Assembly (NCBI GenBank): GCA_905234775.1
Contig: CAJOJC010000071.1
Span: 1 to 13,580, forward strand
DNA: 13,580 bases
Source: an uncultured Bacteroidales bacterium
GTDB taxonomy: Bacteria; Bacteroidota; Bacteroidia; Bacteroidales; UBA932
Reading direction: 5' to 3'
Position 1 is the stretch's first letter. Every line of letters begins with the position of its first letter. Made by a program: the position numbers and the translations under genes. The notes beneath the pieces were generated by a model. It made no database searches. It had not been told where the DNA came from and saw only the letters and a list, made by a program, of their open reading frames with translations. Shown here in pieces: positions 1 through 6,508 of the stretch.

Positions 1-248
1 CCTACTGTAAGGATTTCACGCAGCATCAGGGAGGCCCCGTCGGTCTCTGTAAGGGCCGTGAAGAACGGGAACTTGAAGATTACCTCACCATTGATGATGT
101 GGTCTACGATAAGCATAAGGGTGCCGCCCCAGAGCATCTTTTCAAGAGACGGGAGCTGGCGTCCGAGAGCGCTTGATGGTTGTTTGTTTACCCTGCGGAT
201 GATAGTCACTACGACTGCCTCGGCGAGAGGCGCGATAAAACAAGCCAT
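1..248 (-). CDS. Small membrane protein next to hypA (partial, 3' end outside window)
   Basis: An open frame starts with ATG at 248 and runs off the left edge, giving 82 visible residues (MACFIAPLAEAVVV at the start). It begins 1 bp after the hypA stop, so it is probably the fourth gene of the hypB operon. The sequence shows a hydrophobic N-terminus, a short basic linker (RRVNKQ), then a hydrophobic stretch around residues 43-52 (MLWGGTLMLI). This suggests an integral membrane protein with at least two membrane segments. I know no function for it. From memory, similar short proteins with an MLWGG segment occur beside hydrogenase-accessory genes in anaerobes, but I could not check this. It could be a membrane partner of the redox protein encoded upstream. 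The start is supported by the tight spacing; the family assignment is tentative. Confidence 0.6.
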   Translation of the reverse strand, partial: MACFIAPLAEAVVVTIIRRVNKQPSSALGRQLPSLEKMLWGGTLMLIVDHIINGEVIFKFPFFTALTETDGASLMLREILTV

Positions 249-249
249 A

Positions 250-600
250 TTACTTAGATTTAATTTGTATCTCTTTAATCTCTACTTCGTTGCCGCGGAG
301 CAACCAAGTCCGGTCACTTCCGCAGTTCGGGCAGAGTTTGCCGTGGGCAACTGTCCCATACTCGCTCTTACACGAGTCACACCAGCTCACGGCGGGAATA
401 AGATTGATCTTGAGTTCCGAGCCCCTGAGAAGGTCTTCCCTGTCGGCCGCCCAACGCCACATATCCTGGAGATACTCCGGGACTATGGTGGAGACTTCGC
501 CTATGTCCATCACAACGGCATCGATATGCTCGACGCCATTCTCTTCGGCCGCTTCCTTGACGTCCTTGATGATATAGAAGACTATTCCCAGTTCGTGCAT
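250..600 (-). CDS. hypA: HypA nickel chaperone for hydrogenase maturation
   Basis: HypA/HybF proteins deliver Ni(II), together with the GTPase HypB, to the large-subunit precursor of [NiFe]-hydrogenases and in some bacteria to urease. The 116-residue product has the usual family length. It begins MHEL, giving the conserved N-terminal His2 and Glu3 nickel ligands. The C-terminal zinc site is two CxxC pairs at Cys74/Cys77 and Cys90/Cys93. The start is firm because the N-terminal Met-His-Glu is part of the metal site. The ATG overlaps the stop of the upstream oxidoreductase gene by one base (TAATG), which suggests translational coupling. The gene lies two positions downstream of hypB, so both chaperones are probably made from one transcript. 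The nickel enzyme it serves is not in the window. Confidence 0.93.
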   Translation of the reverse strand: MHELGIVFYIIKDVKEAAEENGVEHIDAVVMDIGEVSTIVPEYLQDMWRWAADREDLLRGSELKINLIPAVSWCDSCKSEYGTVAHGKLCPNCGSDRTWLLRGNEVEIKEIQIKSK

Positions 601-3425
601 TACTTCTTGCTGAAAAGGATCTTTCCTGTACGCTTGATCATATAAGGAAGGATACCGTCGAACTTATTTTCGGAGGTCCTCATTACGCTGGCCTCAGGAT
701 GTTCGCGGTGCAGGTGGATAGCGTCGAACGCACACTTTGTAGTACATACGCCGCAGCCGATGCAGCGGTTTTCGTCTACTACGGATGCGCCGCAGCTAAG
801 ACACCTTGCTGTCTCTTTCTTGACCTGTTCTTCGGTAAGGGTTCCGTGGTACTCGGCGAACTTGCTCTTAGGCTTGTAATCCTCGGGAGCCTGACGGGAA
901 GAGTTGTCGTAGGACTCTACAAGGATATCCTGCTTGTTGAGTTCGATAAAATCGCGCCTATTGCGGCCGATTGTAAGGTGGCCGTGCTGGACGAAGCGAT
1001 GGAGGCTCTCCGCCGCTTCCTTACCTGCTGCGATAGCGTCGATGGCGAATTTGGGCCCGGTAAAGACGTCGCCTCCGACGAAGATGTCGGGTTCTGCCGT
1101 CTGATAGGTCAGTTTGTCTGCGATCGGGTAGACTCCGCGGAAGAATTCGACCTTAGTGTCCTTGAGGAGGTCCTTCAGGACTACGGTCTGGCCGATAGCG
1201 AAGATTACCATGTCTGCATCGAGCGTGATAAGCTCGTTTTCGTCGTATTCGGGAGCGAATTTATGCTCGGCGTTGAACACTGAAGTACACTTCTTGAAGA
1301 CGATTCCCTCCACCTTCTTGGAGCCGAGAACTTCCTTCGGGCCCCAGCCGGGGTTGATGACCACTCCGTCTTCGCGAGCCTCCCCACGCTCTTCAAGAGA
1401 TGCGGGCATAATGTCCTCTGTCTCAAGTGAAAGCATCGTTACTTCTGAAGCACCGCTTCTCATCGCGACGCGGGCTGCATCAATAGCTACGTTGCCTCCT
1501 CCGACTACTACTACCTTGCCTTTTACCTTCACTTTTCCGCAGTTTGCGTCATGGAGGAAGTCGATAGCAGTTGTAGTTCCCTTAAGGGTTTCGCCGGGGA
1601 TTCCGGGCAGGCGTCCGCCCTGGCAGCCGATGGCGATATAGAAGCCCTTGTAGCCTTCCTTGCGGAGGTCGGCGATAGTGACATCCTTTCCCACTTCTAC
1701 TCCGGTACGGATCTCAACTCCGATCTCGCGCATAATGTCGATTTCGGCCTTGATCACGTCTTTGTCGAGCTTGTATGAAGGAATGCCGTAGCGGAGCATT
1801 CCGCCGGGCTCTTCGTTCTTTTCGAATACAACCGGCTTGTAGCCCATGGTGGCAAGATAGTAGGCGCAGCTGAGTCCTGCAGGGCCGCCTCCGATGATGG
1901 CTATCTTCTCCTCCCAGTGGTCCTGGACGTTGGAGCAGATGTTGACCTCGGGGATAAAGCGGGTATCGGCCTTGAGGTCCTGCTCGGCGATGAATTTCTT
2001 CACCGCGTCGATAGCGATCGGGCGGTCGATGGTTCCGCGGGTACATGCGTCTTCGCAGCGGCGGTTACAGATACGGCCGCATACTGCGGGGAACGGGTTC
2101 TCGCGCTTGATAAGCTCGAGGGCCTCGGTATACTTGCCCTCGGCCGCCTTCTTCAAATATCCCTGGACCGCGATATGGGCCGGGCAGGCGGTCTTGCAGG
2201 GGGCTGTACCGGTCGGGTAGCAGTTGATACGGTTGCGGTCGCGGTAGTCCTCGTTCCACTTGTGTTCGCCCCACTTCTTGGCGTCCGGCAGTTCCTGTTT
2301 GGGATAGGTCTGGGGGCCGCTCTTGGTACAGAGTTTCTGGCCGAGTTTTACTGCACCGGCCGGGCAATATTCTACGCAACGGCCGCAGGCGACGCAGTTC
2401 TTCGGGTCGACCTCGGCTACATAGGCGCTACGGCTAAGGTTCGGAGTGTTGAAGAGCTGCGAGGTACGCAGGGCGTTGCAGATCTTGACGTTGCAGTTAC
2501 AGATAGCGAAGATCTTGCCCTCGCCGTCGATATTGGTTACCTGATGGACGAAGCCGTGGTCCTCGGCCTTCTTGAGGATGGCCATGGCCTCATCGTAGGT
2601 AATGTCGTGGCCCCTGCCGGTCTCGCGCAGGTAATCGGCCATGTCGCCGACTCCGATACACCAGTCGCGGTAGTCGTCGGCGCAGCCTTCGTCCAGCTTC
2701 TTACGGCCGTAGCGGCAGGAGCAGATACCTACTCCGAGGTGGCCTTCGTAGCGCTTGAGCCAGTAGGAGATGTGTTCGATGTCAATCGATTCGTTCTCCA
2801 TCGAGATTGCTTTCTCAACGGGGATTACGTGCATTCCGATACCTGAGCCGCCCATCGGGACCATCGGGGTGATGTGTTCGAGCGGGAGGAAGGTCATTCT
2901 CTCGAAGAACATTGCGAGTTCGGGATGCTTGTCCATCAGCTCCACGTTCATATTGGTATACTCGGCGCTACCCGGGACGAACATAGGAACCCAGTAGATT
3001 CGGGCTTCCCTTGCGAAGGAGGTCCCTTCTACGGGTCCTTCCTTGGTATATTTATCGCCGTAGTCGTACTCAAGCATTCCGAAATACGACAGCTTGTCAA
3101 GAAGCTCGTCCAGGGAGGCATCGTCCGGAGTGTAATGCTTCTTTGCATTCATCTCGTGGAGCTGGGCGTAGGTGTGGTGTTTGCGGACCTTGAAATAGTC
3201 CCTCGGGAGCATGTCCAGAAGGAGATCAAGGGAAGCTTCACGCGTTACTGCGTCCATCTCGTCCTCAAAGATGCAGGCAAGGCCCCAGTATTCAGGGGCT
3301 TCTGTCGTCATCTTGATCTTACCGGGGATACGGTCTGTGACGTGCTTTACGAATTTGAGAAGTTTCGGATTCGGGTTTTTGTCTCCCATGTGTTTGGGGA
3401 CAAAAGCTTTGGACATTTCGGGCAT
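600..3425 (-). CDS. Multi-cluster 4Fe-4S / FAD-NAD(P) oxidoreductase (glutamate synthase small-subunit type)
   Basis: This 941-residue cytoplasmic protein probably moves electrons between NAD(P)H and iron-sulfur carriers. Domains in order: (1) residues 1-330, a poorly characterised N-terminal module with clustered cysteines at 235/237/248/256 and 309/311/316; (2) a ferredoxin motif CxxCxxCxxxC at 344-354 (last Cys followed by Pro); (3) a GltD-type Fe-S domain from about 400, with Cys410 and Cys414 in CKTACPAH and further Cys in VCGRICNRRCEDAC; (4) an FAD Rossmann motif GGGPAG at 512-517; (5) a second nucleotide site, VVVVGGGN from 638, for NAD(P)H; (6) a C-terminal ferredoxin-like part with Cys875/878 and CxxCxxCxxxC at 888-898. 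The stop of hypB is 1 bp upstream and hypA overlaps its end, so it is co-expressed with the nickel chaperones. Met4 is an alternative start. The redox role follows from the domains. The physiological partner is unknown; a hydrogenase or other Ni-enzyme is my inference. Confidence 0.85.
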   Translation of the reverse strand: MPEMSKAFVPKHMGDKNPNPKLLKFVKHVTDRIPGKIKMTTEAPEYWGLACIFEDEMDAVTREASLDLLLDMLPRDYFKVRKHHTYAQLHEMNAKKHYTPDDASLDELLDKLSYFGMLEYDYGDKYTKEGPVEGTSFAREARIYWVPMFVPGSAEYTNMNVELMDKHPELAMFFERMTFLPLEHITPMVPMGGSGIGMHVIPVEKAISMENESIDIEHISYWLKRYEGHLGVGICSCRYGRKKLDEGCADDYRDWCIGVGDMADYLRETGRGHDITYDEAMAILKKAEDHGFVHQVTNIDGEGKIFAICNCNVKICNALRTSQLFNTPNLSRSAYVAEVDPKNCVACGRCVEYCPAGAVKLGQKLCTKSGPQTYPKQELPDAKKWGEHKWNEDYRDRNRINCYPTGTAPCKTACPAHIAVQGYLKKAAEGKYTEALELIKRENPFPAVCGRICNRRCEDACTRGTIDRPIAIDAVKKFIAEQDLKADTRFIPEVNICSNVQDHWEEKIAIIGGGPAGLSCAYYLATMGYKPVVFEKNEEPGGMLRYGIPSYKLDKDVIKAEIDIMREIGVEIRTGVEVGKDVTIADLRKEGYKGFYIAIGCQGGRLPGIPGETLKGTTTAIDFLHDANCGKVKVKGKVVVVGGGNVAIDAARVAMRSGASEVTMLSLETEDIMPASLEERGEAREDGVVINPGWGPKEVLGSKKVEGIVFKKCTSVFNAEHKFAPEYDENELITLDADMVIFAIGQTVVLKDLLKDTKVEFFRGVYPIADKLTYQTAEPDIFVGGDVFTGPKFAIDAIAAGKEAAESLHRFVQHGHLTIGRNRRDFIELNKQDILVESYDNSSRQAPEDYKPKSKFAEYHGTLTEEQVKKETARCLSCGASVVDENRCIGCGVCTTKCAFDAIHLHREHPEASVMRTSENKFDGILPYMIKRTGKILFSKK

Positions 3426-3426
3426 A

Positions 3427-4077
3427 TTATGTGGTTTTCCAGTTATTTACTTCAGTAAGTATCCAATCGGCAAGTTTGTCTACACCCTCGCCGGTTTTTG
3501 CGCAGATGGGGATGATCTTAGCTTTAGGATTGCGCATCTTGACGTATTCTTCACATTTGGCGAGATCGAAGTCGAAGAATGGCATGACGTCAATCTTGTT
3601 TACGACTACGAGGTCGCAAACTGAGAACATCAGAGGATATTTGAGGGGCTGGATCATAGCGTTGCGACACGCACCGGTGTCGAACTCTGCCGGGCACACG
3701 AGGTTGCCGACGTTTTCGAGAATTACGAGGTCGACGTCCTGGAGTTCTATGTTGTCCAGTCCCTGGCGGGTCATCTCGGCATCCAGGTGGCACATGCCTC
3801 CTGTGTGGAGCTGGATCGATTCAATCCCGGTTGCCTCTTTAATCTTGACTGCATCGACATCAGAGTCGATATCAGCCTCCATTACGGCCACCTTGATCTT
3901 ATTCTTGATCCGGTTGATTAATTCTATGAGGGTTGTAGTCTTTCCGCTGCCGGGCGAGGACATAAGGTTCAGGAGATAAACTCCCCTGCTCTTCAACTCT
4001 TCGCGCAGACGCGCCGCATCCTTATCGTTGTCCTCGAAGACGCTTTTCTTAATCTCGATTACTTTTACTTCGTCCAT
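3427..4077 (-). CDS. hypB: HypB GTPase, nickel incorporation accessory protein
   Basis: HypB is a SIMIBI-class GTPase that works with HypA to insert nickel into [NiFe]-hydrogenase precursors. The 216-residue product has a Walker A loop SSPGSGKTT (residues 40-48), the MEADIDSD segment at 66-73, ENVGNLVCP at 121-129 and the guanine-specificity motif NKID at 160-163. The metal site at the GTPase dimer interface is represented by Cys96-His97 and Cys128. The N-terminus lacks both the CxxCGC high-affinity nickel site of the E. coli protein and the His-rich tail of some others, so nickel is probably supplied by HypA alone. It is the first gene of the minus-strand operon and lies 195 bp from the divergent yhfC-like gene. 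The start at 4077 gives a normal-length N-terminal helix. No Shine-Dalgarno sequence is obvious, as usual in Bacteroidota. Confidence 0.93.
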   Translation of the reverse strand: MDEVKVIEIKKSVFEDNDKDAARLREELKSRGVYLLNLMSSPGSGKTTTLIELINRIKNKIKVAVMEADIDSDVDAVKIKEATGIESIQLHTGGMCHLDAEMTRQGLDNIELQDVDLVILENVGNLVCPAEFDTGACRNAMIQPLKYPLMFSVCDLVVVNKIDVMPFFDFDLAKCEEYVKMRNPKAKIIPICAKTGEGVDKLADWILTEVNNWKTT

Positions 4078-4105
4078 CTCGGGCGTGGTTTGGTCATTAG
4101 TTCCG

Positions 4106-4113
4106 TAAATATA
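4106..4113 (-). promoter_or_regulatory. Possible -7 promoter box for the hypB operon
   Basis: On the minus strand this reads TATATTTA, one mismatch from the Bacteroidetes -7 consensus TAnnTTTG. It lies 28 nt upstream of the hypB start, which would give a short leader of about 20-25 nt. I see no convincing TTTG -33 element, so the call is weak. Confidence 0.3.
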
Positions 4114-4259
4114 GTAAATTTCTGTCTATTTCTTCATTTTTGCTGCGCTTGTCGCGGATTTCGTTCATTTCAGGAACATCAATGAGGGATGCGAAGGTCT
4201 TTGAATGAGCTCATGGAGTGTGGTTAGTTATCGTTTCTACAAATTTAGCTCTTTTTCCC

Positions 4260-4267
4260 TATATTTG
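4260..4267 (+). promoter_or_regulatory. TAnnTTTG -7 box abutting the YhfC-like start
   Basis: TATATTTG matches the Bacteroidetes sigma-ABfr -7 consensus exactly. Only 5 nt (CGTAT) separate it from the ATG at 4273, so transcription would start at or very near the start codon and the mRNA would be leaderless or nearly so. No clear -33 TTTG is seen at the usual spacing. A 10-bp perfect palindrome ATGAGCTCAT at 4205-4214 lies upstream and could be an operator or chance. Confidence 0.5.
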
Positions 4268-4272
4268 CGTAT

Positions 4273-5067
4273 ATGGTACCTGTCAGTTCTATCATTCTGA
4301 TGGCGTTGGGCGCAGTGATTGGCGTCGCGCTGCCTATTTTAATGGCCGTTTGGCTGGTTAAGAAGTATCATGTTAGCCCGGCCACCATCGTTGTCGGTGC
4401 ACTCGTATTCATAGTATTTGCGTTAGGACTCGAGTCCGTCGTCCATCAGATTGTCCTCAAAGGGCCCAAGGGACCGGAGATTGTGGGGAATATTTGGTTA
4501 TACGCCCTCTACGGCGCTGGTATGGCAGCTCTCTTTGAAGAGACTGGCCGCTTTGTCGCCATGAAGTGGGTGCTTAAGCAAGCCCCGGGAAAACCGAAGA
4601 CAGGCGTCGCCTACGGCTTTGGCCACGGCGGTATTGAGATGTTCATGCTGTTCGGCATCGCGATGATCTCAAACATCGTCATATCTCTGATGATAAACGC
4701 AGGAAAAACTGATCTGCTGCTGGCGACCGTCCAGCCGGACGCCCTTGAACAGGCCCAAACCCAACTGGATGCCCTTCAGAATATAACTGCCGCGGGCTTA
4801 GGATGGAGCATGCTCGAACGATTCTCCGCCGTTCTGCTTCAGGTCTCGATATCCGTGATGATGTGGATGTGTGTCCGCAAGCGCGGAAAATGGCTGTGGC
4901 TGATTCCAGCGATGTATCTGGTCCACTTTCTGGCTGACGCTATCGTAGTAGTGATCGCGAAAAACGCCACTATTGCCGCAACCGAGATCATCCTTCTGTG
5001 TCTTTCCCTCGCCATCGGCGCTGCTGCCCTGCTCTTAAGCCGGCGCTTTAACAATCTGTCCACTTAG
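4273..5067 (+). CDS. YhfC-family intramembrane metalloprotease-like protein
   Basis: The 264-residue product is very hydrophobic, with about seven predicted membrane segments, and matches the YhfC family of putative intramembrane metalloproteases. These are distantly related to CPBP/CAAX proteases, and their substrates are mostly unknown. Candidate metal and catalytic residues lie in membrane segments: FEETGRF with Glu89, Glu90 and Arg93; GFGHGGIE with His118 and Glu122; and VHFLAD with His218 and Asp222. A hydrophilic loop at about residues 144-170, with several Gln and Asp, separates the second and third motifs. The start at 4273 keeps the first membrane segment whole; Met10 would cut into it. 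The gene stands alone on the plus strand, divergent from hypB and convergent with yccF. Nothing nearby points to its substrate. Confidence 0.82.
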   Translation: MVPVSSIILMALGAVIGVALPILMAVWLVKKYHVSPATIVVGALVFIVFALGLESVVHQIVLKGPKGPEIVGNIWLYALYGAGMAALFEETGRFVAMKWVLKQAPGKPKTGVAYGFGHGGIEMFMLFGIAMISNIVISLMINAGKTDLLLATVQPDALEQAQTQLDALQNITAAGLGWSMLERFSAVLLQVSISVMMWMCVRKRGKWLWLIPAMYLVHFLADAIVVVIAKNATIAATEIILLCLSLAIGAAALLLSRRFNNLST

Positions 5068-5122
5068 GGCGCTCTTTTCTCCAGCTGCTTTGCCCCACCT
5101 TTTTCCGCTTCATATTATCTAT

Positions 5123-5173
5123 TTTGCGGAAGGTGTGTTTTTATCCCACCCTCAAAAGCACACCTTCCGCAAA
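5123..5173. repeat. 15-bp perfect inverted repeat with 21-nt loop
   Basis: The left arm at 5123-5137 (TTTGCGGAAGGTGTG) is the exact reverse complement of 5159-5173. The 21-bp loop at 5138-5158 is T-rich on its left and A-rich on its right. It lies 55 bp after the yhfC-like stop, between convergent genes, so it could act as a terminator or mRNA-end hairpin, but no U-tract follows on either strand. It is the first and longest hairpin of a run that continues to 5314. Confidence 0.75.
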
Positions 5174-5196
5174 CGACCGGCACACCGTCCTCAAAT

Positions 5197-5322
5197 CCAC
5201 AGGGTAAAGGAAAAAATCGTCTACCCTGTGAGTTTTTGACGCAGGTGGAGCCCAAAAGTGCCTCGACCTGTGAGAAATAGCCACAGGTGGAGCCAAAAAA
5301 CGCCTCCACCTGCGAACAGGAA
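5197..5322. repeat. Three tandem 42-bp hairpin units
   Basis: Three palindromic units start at 5197, 5239 and 5281, a strict 42-bp period. Stem arms are 5198-5206/5222-5230 (CACAGGGTA/TACCCTGTG), 5240-5252/5260-5272 (one G-T pair and two mismatches) and 5282-5292/5304-5314 (CACAGGTGGAG/CTCCACCTGCG, one mismatch). Each loop carries an A-run. Units 2 and 3 are close in sequence. Unit 1 differs at three stem positions, and each time its partner base differs too, so pairing is kept (G-C for T-A, T-A for G-C, A-T for G-C). The array fills most of the space between two convergent genes. It may be a dispersed palindromic element, a bidirectional terminator or an RNA-stability element. Confidence 0.7.
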
Positions 5323-5340
5323 CTCCCTCGCGCGGTAAAA

Positions 5341-5709
5341 CTATTGAATCGTCTTTCCGAAAGGCATCAGGGCGGGGAGGATCATCTTGAAGTGTTGGAG
5401 GCCGAGAGGAATCCCGACGATCGTGACGCAGAAGAGAACTCCGAATACGAGGTGTCCAACGGCTATTTCCCACCAGCCAGTAAGGATCCAAATCACATTC
5501 ATCACTACCGATACGCAGCCGGGCTCATTGGGGCCGTCGACGAGGTCATGGCCGAACGGCCACATCACATAGGCGCCCAGTTTGAAGAGTTGGAGGCCGA
5601 AAGGAATACCTATGATGGTTATTATCATAAGGAGTCCGGAGAGGAAATAGAAGAAAGCCAGGATAAGGCCGCCGAAAACCAGCCAGCAGATGTTACCTAT
5701 TGTATTCAT
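5341..5709 (-). CDS. yccF: YccF domain-containing inner membrane protein
   Basis: The 122-residue product matches YccF proteins, small inner membrane proteins of unknown function built from two copies of a short domain. Both copies are visible: ITIIGIPFGLQLFKLG followed by MWPFG in the first half, and VTIVGIPLGLQHFK followed by LMPFGK near the C-terminus. Each is preceded by a hydrophobic segment rich in Trp and Gly (about residues 6-35 and 68-95). The start ATG at 5709 is supported by a TAnnTTTG box just upstream and by the family's N-terminus (short polar start, then CWLVFGG). It is divergent from deoD and its 3' end faces the hairpin array. No neighbour suggests a role. Confidence 0.88.
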   Translation of the reverse strand: MNTIGNICWLVFGGLILAFFYFLSGLLMIITIIGIPFGLQLFKLGAYVMWPFGHDLVDGPNEPGCVSVVMNVIWILTGWWEIAVGHLVFGVLFCVTIVGIPLGLQHFKMILPALMPFGKTIQ

Positions 5710-5713
5710 ATTT

Positions 5714-5721
5714 CAAAGGTA
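5714..5721 (-). promoter_or_regulatory. TAnnTTTG -7 box abutting the yccF start
   Basis: On the minus strand this reads TACCTTTG, an exact match to the Bacteroidetes -7 consensus, with only AAAT (4 nt) before the ATG at 5709. As for the yhfC-like gene, the transcript would be leaderless or nearly so. No clear -33 element is seen. Confidence 0.5.
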
Positions 5722-5742
5722 ACTATTATCCGGTGATTTTGT

Positions 5743-5750
5743 TATATTTG
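5743..5750 (+). promoter_or_regulatory. TAnnTTTG -7 box for the deoD operon
   Basis: TATATTTG matches the Bacteroidetes -7 consensus and lies 24 nt before the deoD ATG. The leader of about 18-20 nt (AAGGACTAGAACG onward) is purine-rich, the common translation signal in this phylum. The box lies 21 bp from the divergent yccF box, so the two promoters overlap and could share control. Confidence 0.6.
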
Positions 5751-5774
5751 TAAGGACTAGAACGAGAACCAGTT

Positions 5775-6488
5775 ATGAGTAACGCTAATACCCCTACGCC
5801 CCACATAGGCGCTAAATACGGCGAAATAGCCGAAACAGTAATTATGGCCGGAGATCCGCTCCGCGCGAAGTTCATGGCCGAGAAATACCTCGAGAACCCC
5901 GTATGCTTCAACGAAGTACGCGGAATGCTCGGGTTTACGGGAACCTTTAAAGGAAAGCGCATCAGTATGATGGGCCACGGAATGGGAATGCCCTCGATTG
6001 GCCTCTACACCTACGAGCTCTATCATTTCTACGGAGTGAAGACCATCATCCGAGTAGGAAGCGCAGGTGCATATCATAAAGACCTTCATTTGGGTGACCT
6101 CGTCCTCGCCGAGGGCGCCTGCACGGATTCAAACTATGCAGACCAGTATGAGCTGGACGGCATGTTCGCCCCTATCGGCGACTTCGACCTGCTCCGTAAG
6201 GCCGCAGAGTCCTGCGAGAACATGGGCTTGAACTACATGGTCGGAAACGTCGTTTCCTCGGATCTTTTCTACCGCGAGAATCCCAACACCAAAGGCTGGA
6301 TCAAGATGGGAGTACTCGCAGTAGAGATGGAAGTCGCGGCTCTGTATATGAACGCGGCCCGTAGCGGCAACAAAGCCCTCGGAATCCTGACGATTTCGGA
6401 CCACATCCTTACAGGAGAAAAGACTACAGCCGAACAACGTCAGACAACCTTCACAAATATGATGGAGGTCGCCCTGTCTCTAGTCTAA
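5775..6488 (+). CDS. deoD: Purine-nucleoside phosphorylase DeoD
   Basis: DeoD cleaves purine (deoxy)nucleosides with phosphate to give the free base and (deoxy)ribose-1-phosphate in purine salvage, and acts as a hexamer. The 237-residue length is that of the E. coli enzyme (239). Conserved active-site segments are all present: TPHI with His10, GDPLRAK with Gly26 and Arg30, NEVRG with Arg49, IRVGSAGA with Arg93, VEMEVAAL with Glu184-Met185-Glu186 for ribose binding, and ISDHI with Asp209, the base-protonating residue. Arg222 in QRQTTF is also kept. The DeoD-type SDHI and the short family length favour this over uridine phosphorylase. It appears to be the first gene of a five-gene plus-strand run; the next gene starts 20 nt after its stop, with an A-rich spacer. 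Confidence 0.94.
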   Translation: MSNANTPTPHIGAKYGEIAETVIMAGDPLRAKFMAEKYLENPVCFNEVRGMLGFTGTFKGKRISMMGHGMGMPSIGLYTYELYHFYGVKTIIRVGSAGAYHKDLHLGDLVLAEGACTDSNYADQYELDGMFAPIGDFDLLRKAAESCENMGLNYMVGNVVSSDLFYRENPNTKGWIKMGVLAVEMEVAALYMNAARSGNKALGILTISDHILTGEKTTAEQRQTTFTNMMEVALSLV

Positions 6489-6508
6489 AACAATAACTAA
6501 ACATAACC

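Noticed and set aside
1917..2846. Long plus-strand open frame (309 codons) opposite the redox gene, and a similar 323-codon minus-strand frame at 7053-8024.
   Set aside because: Both are antisense shadows of well-supported genes with conserved motifs, and neither shows recognisable domains.
4097..4214. Minus-strand open stretch of about 38 codons (ends LLYLRN) and an overlapping MSSFKDLRIPH peptide upstream of hypB, possibly a gene remnant.
   Set aside because: It is too short, without a start in frame; the two pieces are in different frames and overlap the likely hypB promoter. It may be chance or an old relic.
5115..5309. Minus-strand reading frame of 64 codons with a 14-residue repeat (VEAFFGSTCGYFSQ / VEALLGSTCVKNSQ) across the hairpin array.
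   Set aside because: The repeat follows from the 42-bp DNA period. Stem pairing is kept by compensatory changes, there is no promoter or credible ATG start, and the plus strand shows a similar open pattern.
5197..5322. CRISPR array or integron attachment sites.
   Set aside because: There are no constant direct repeats with unique spacers, no cas or integrase genes nearby, and the units are palindromes that vary in their stems.
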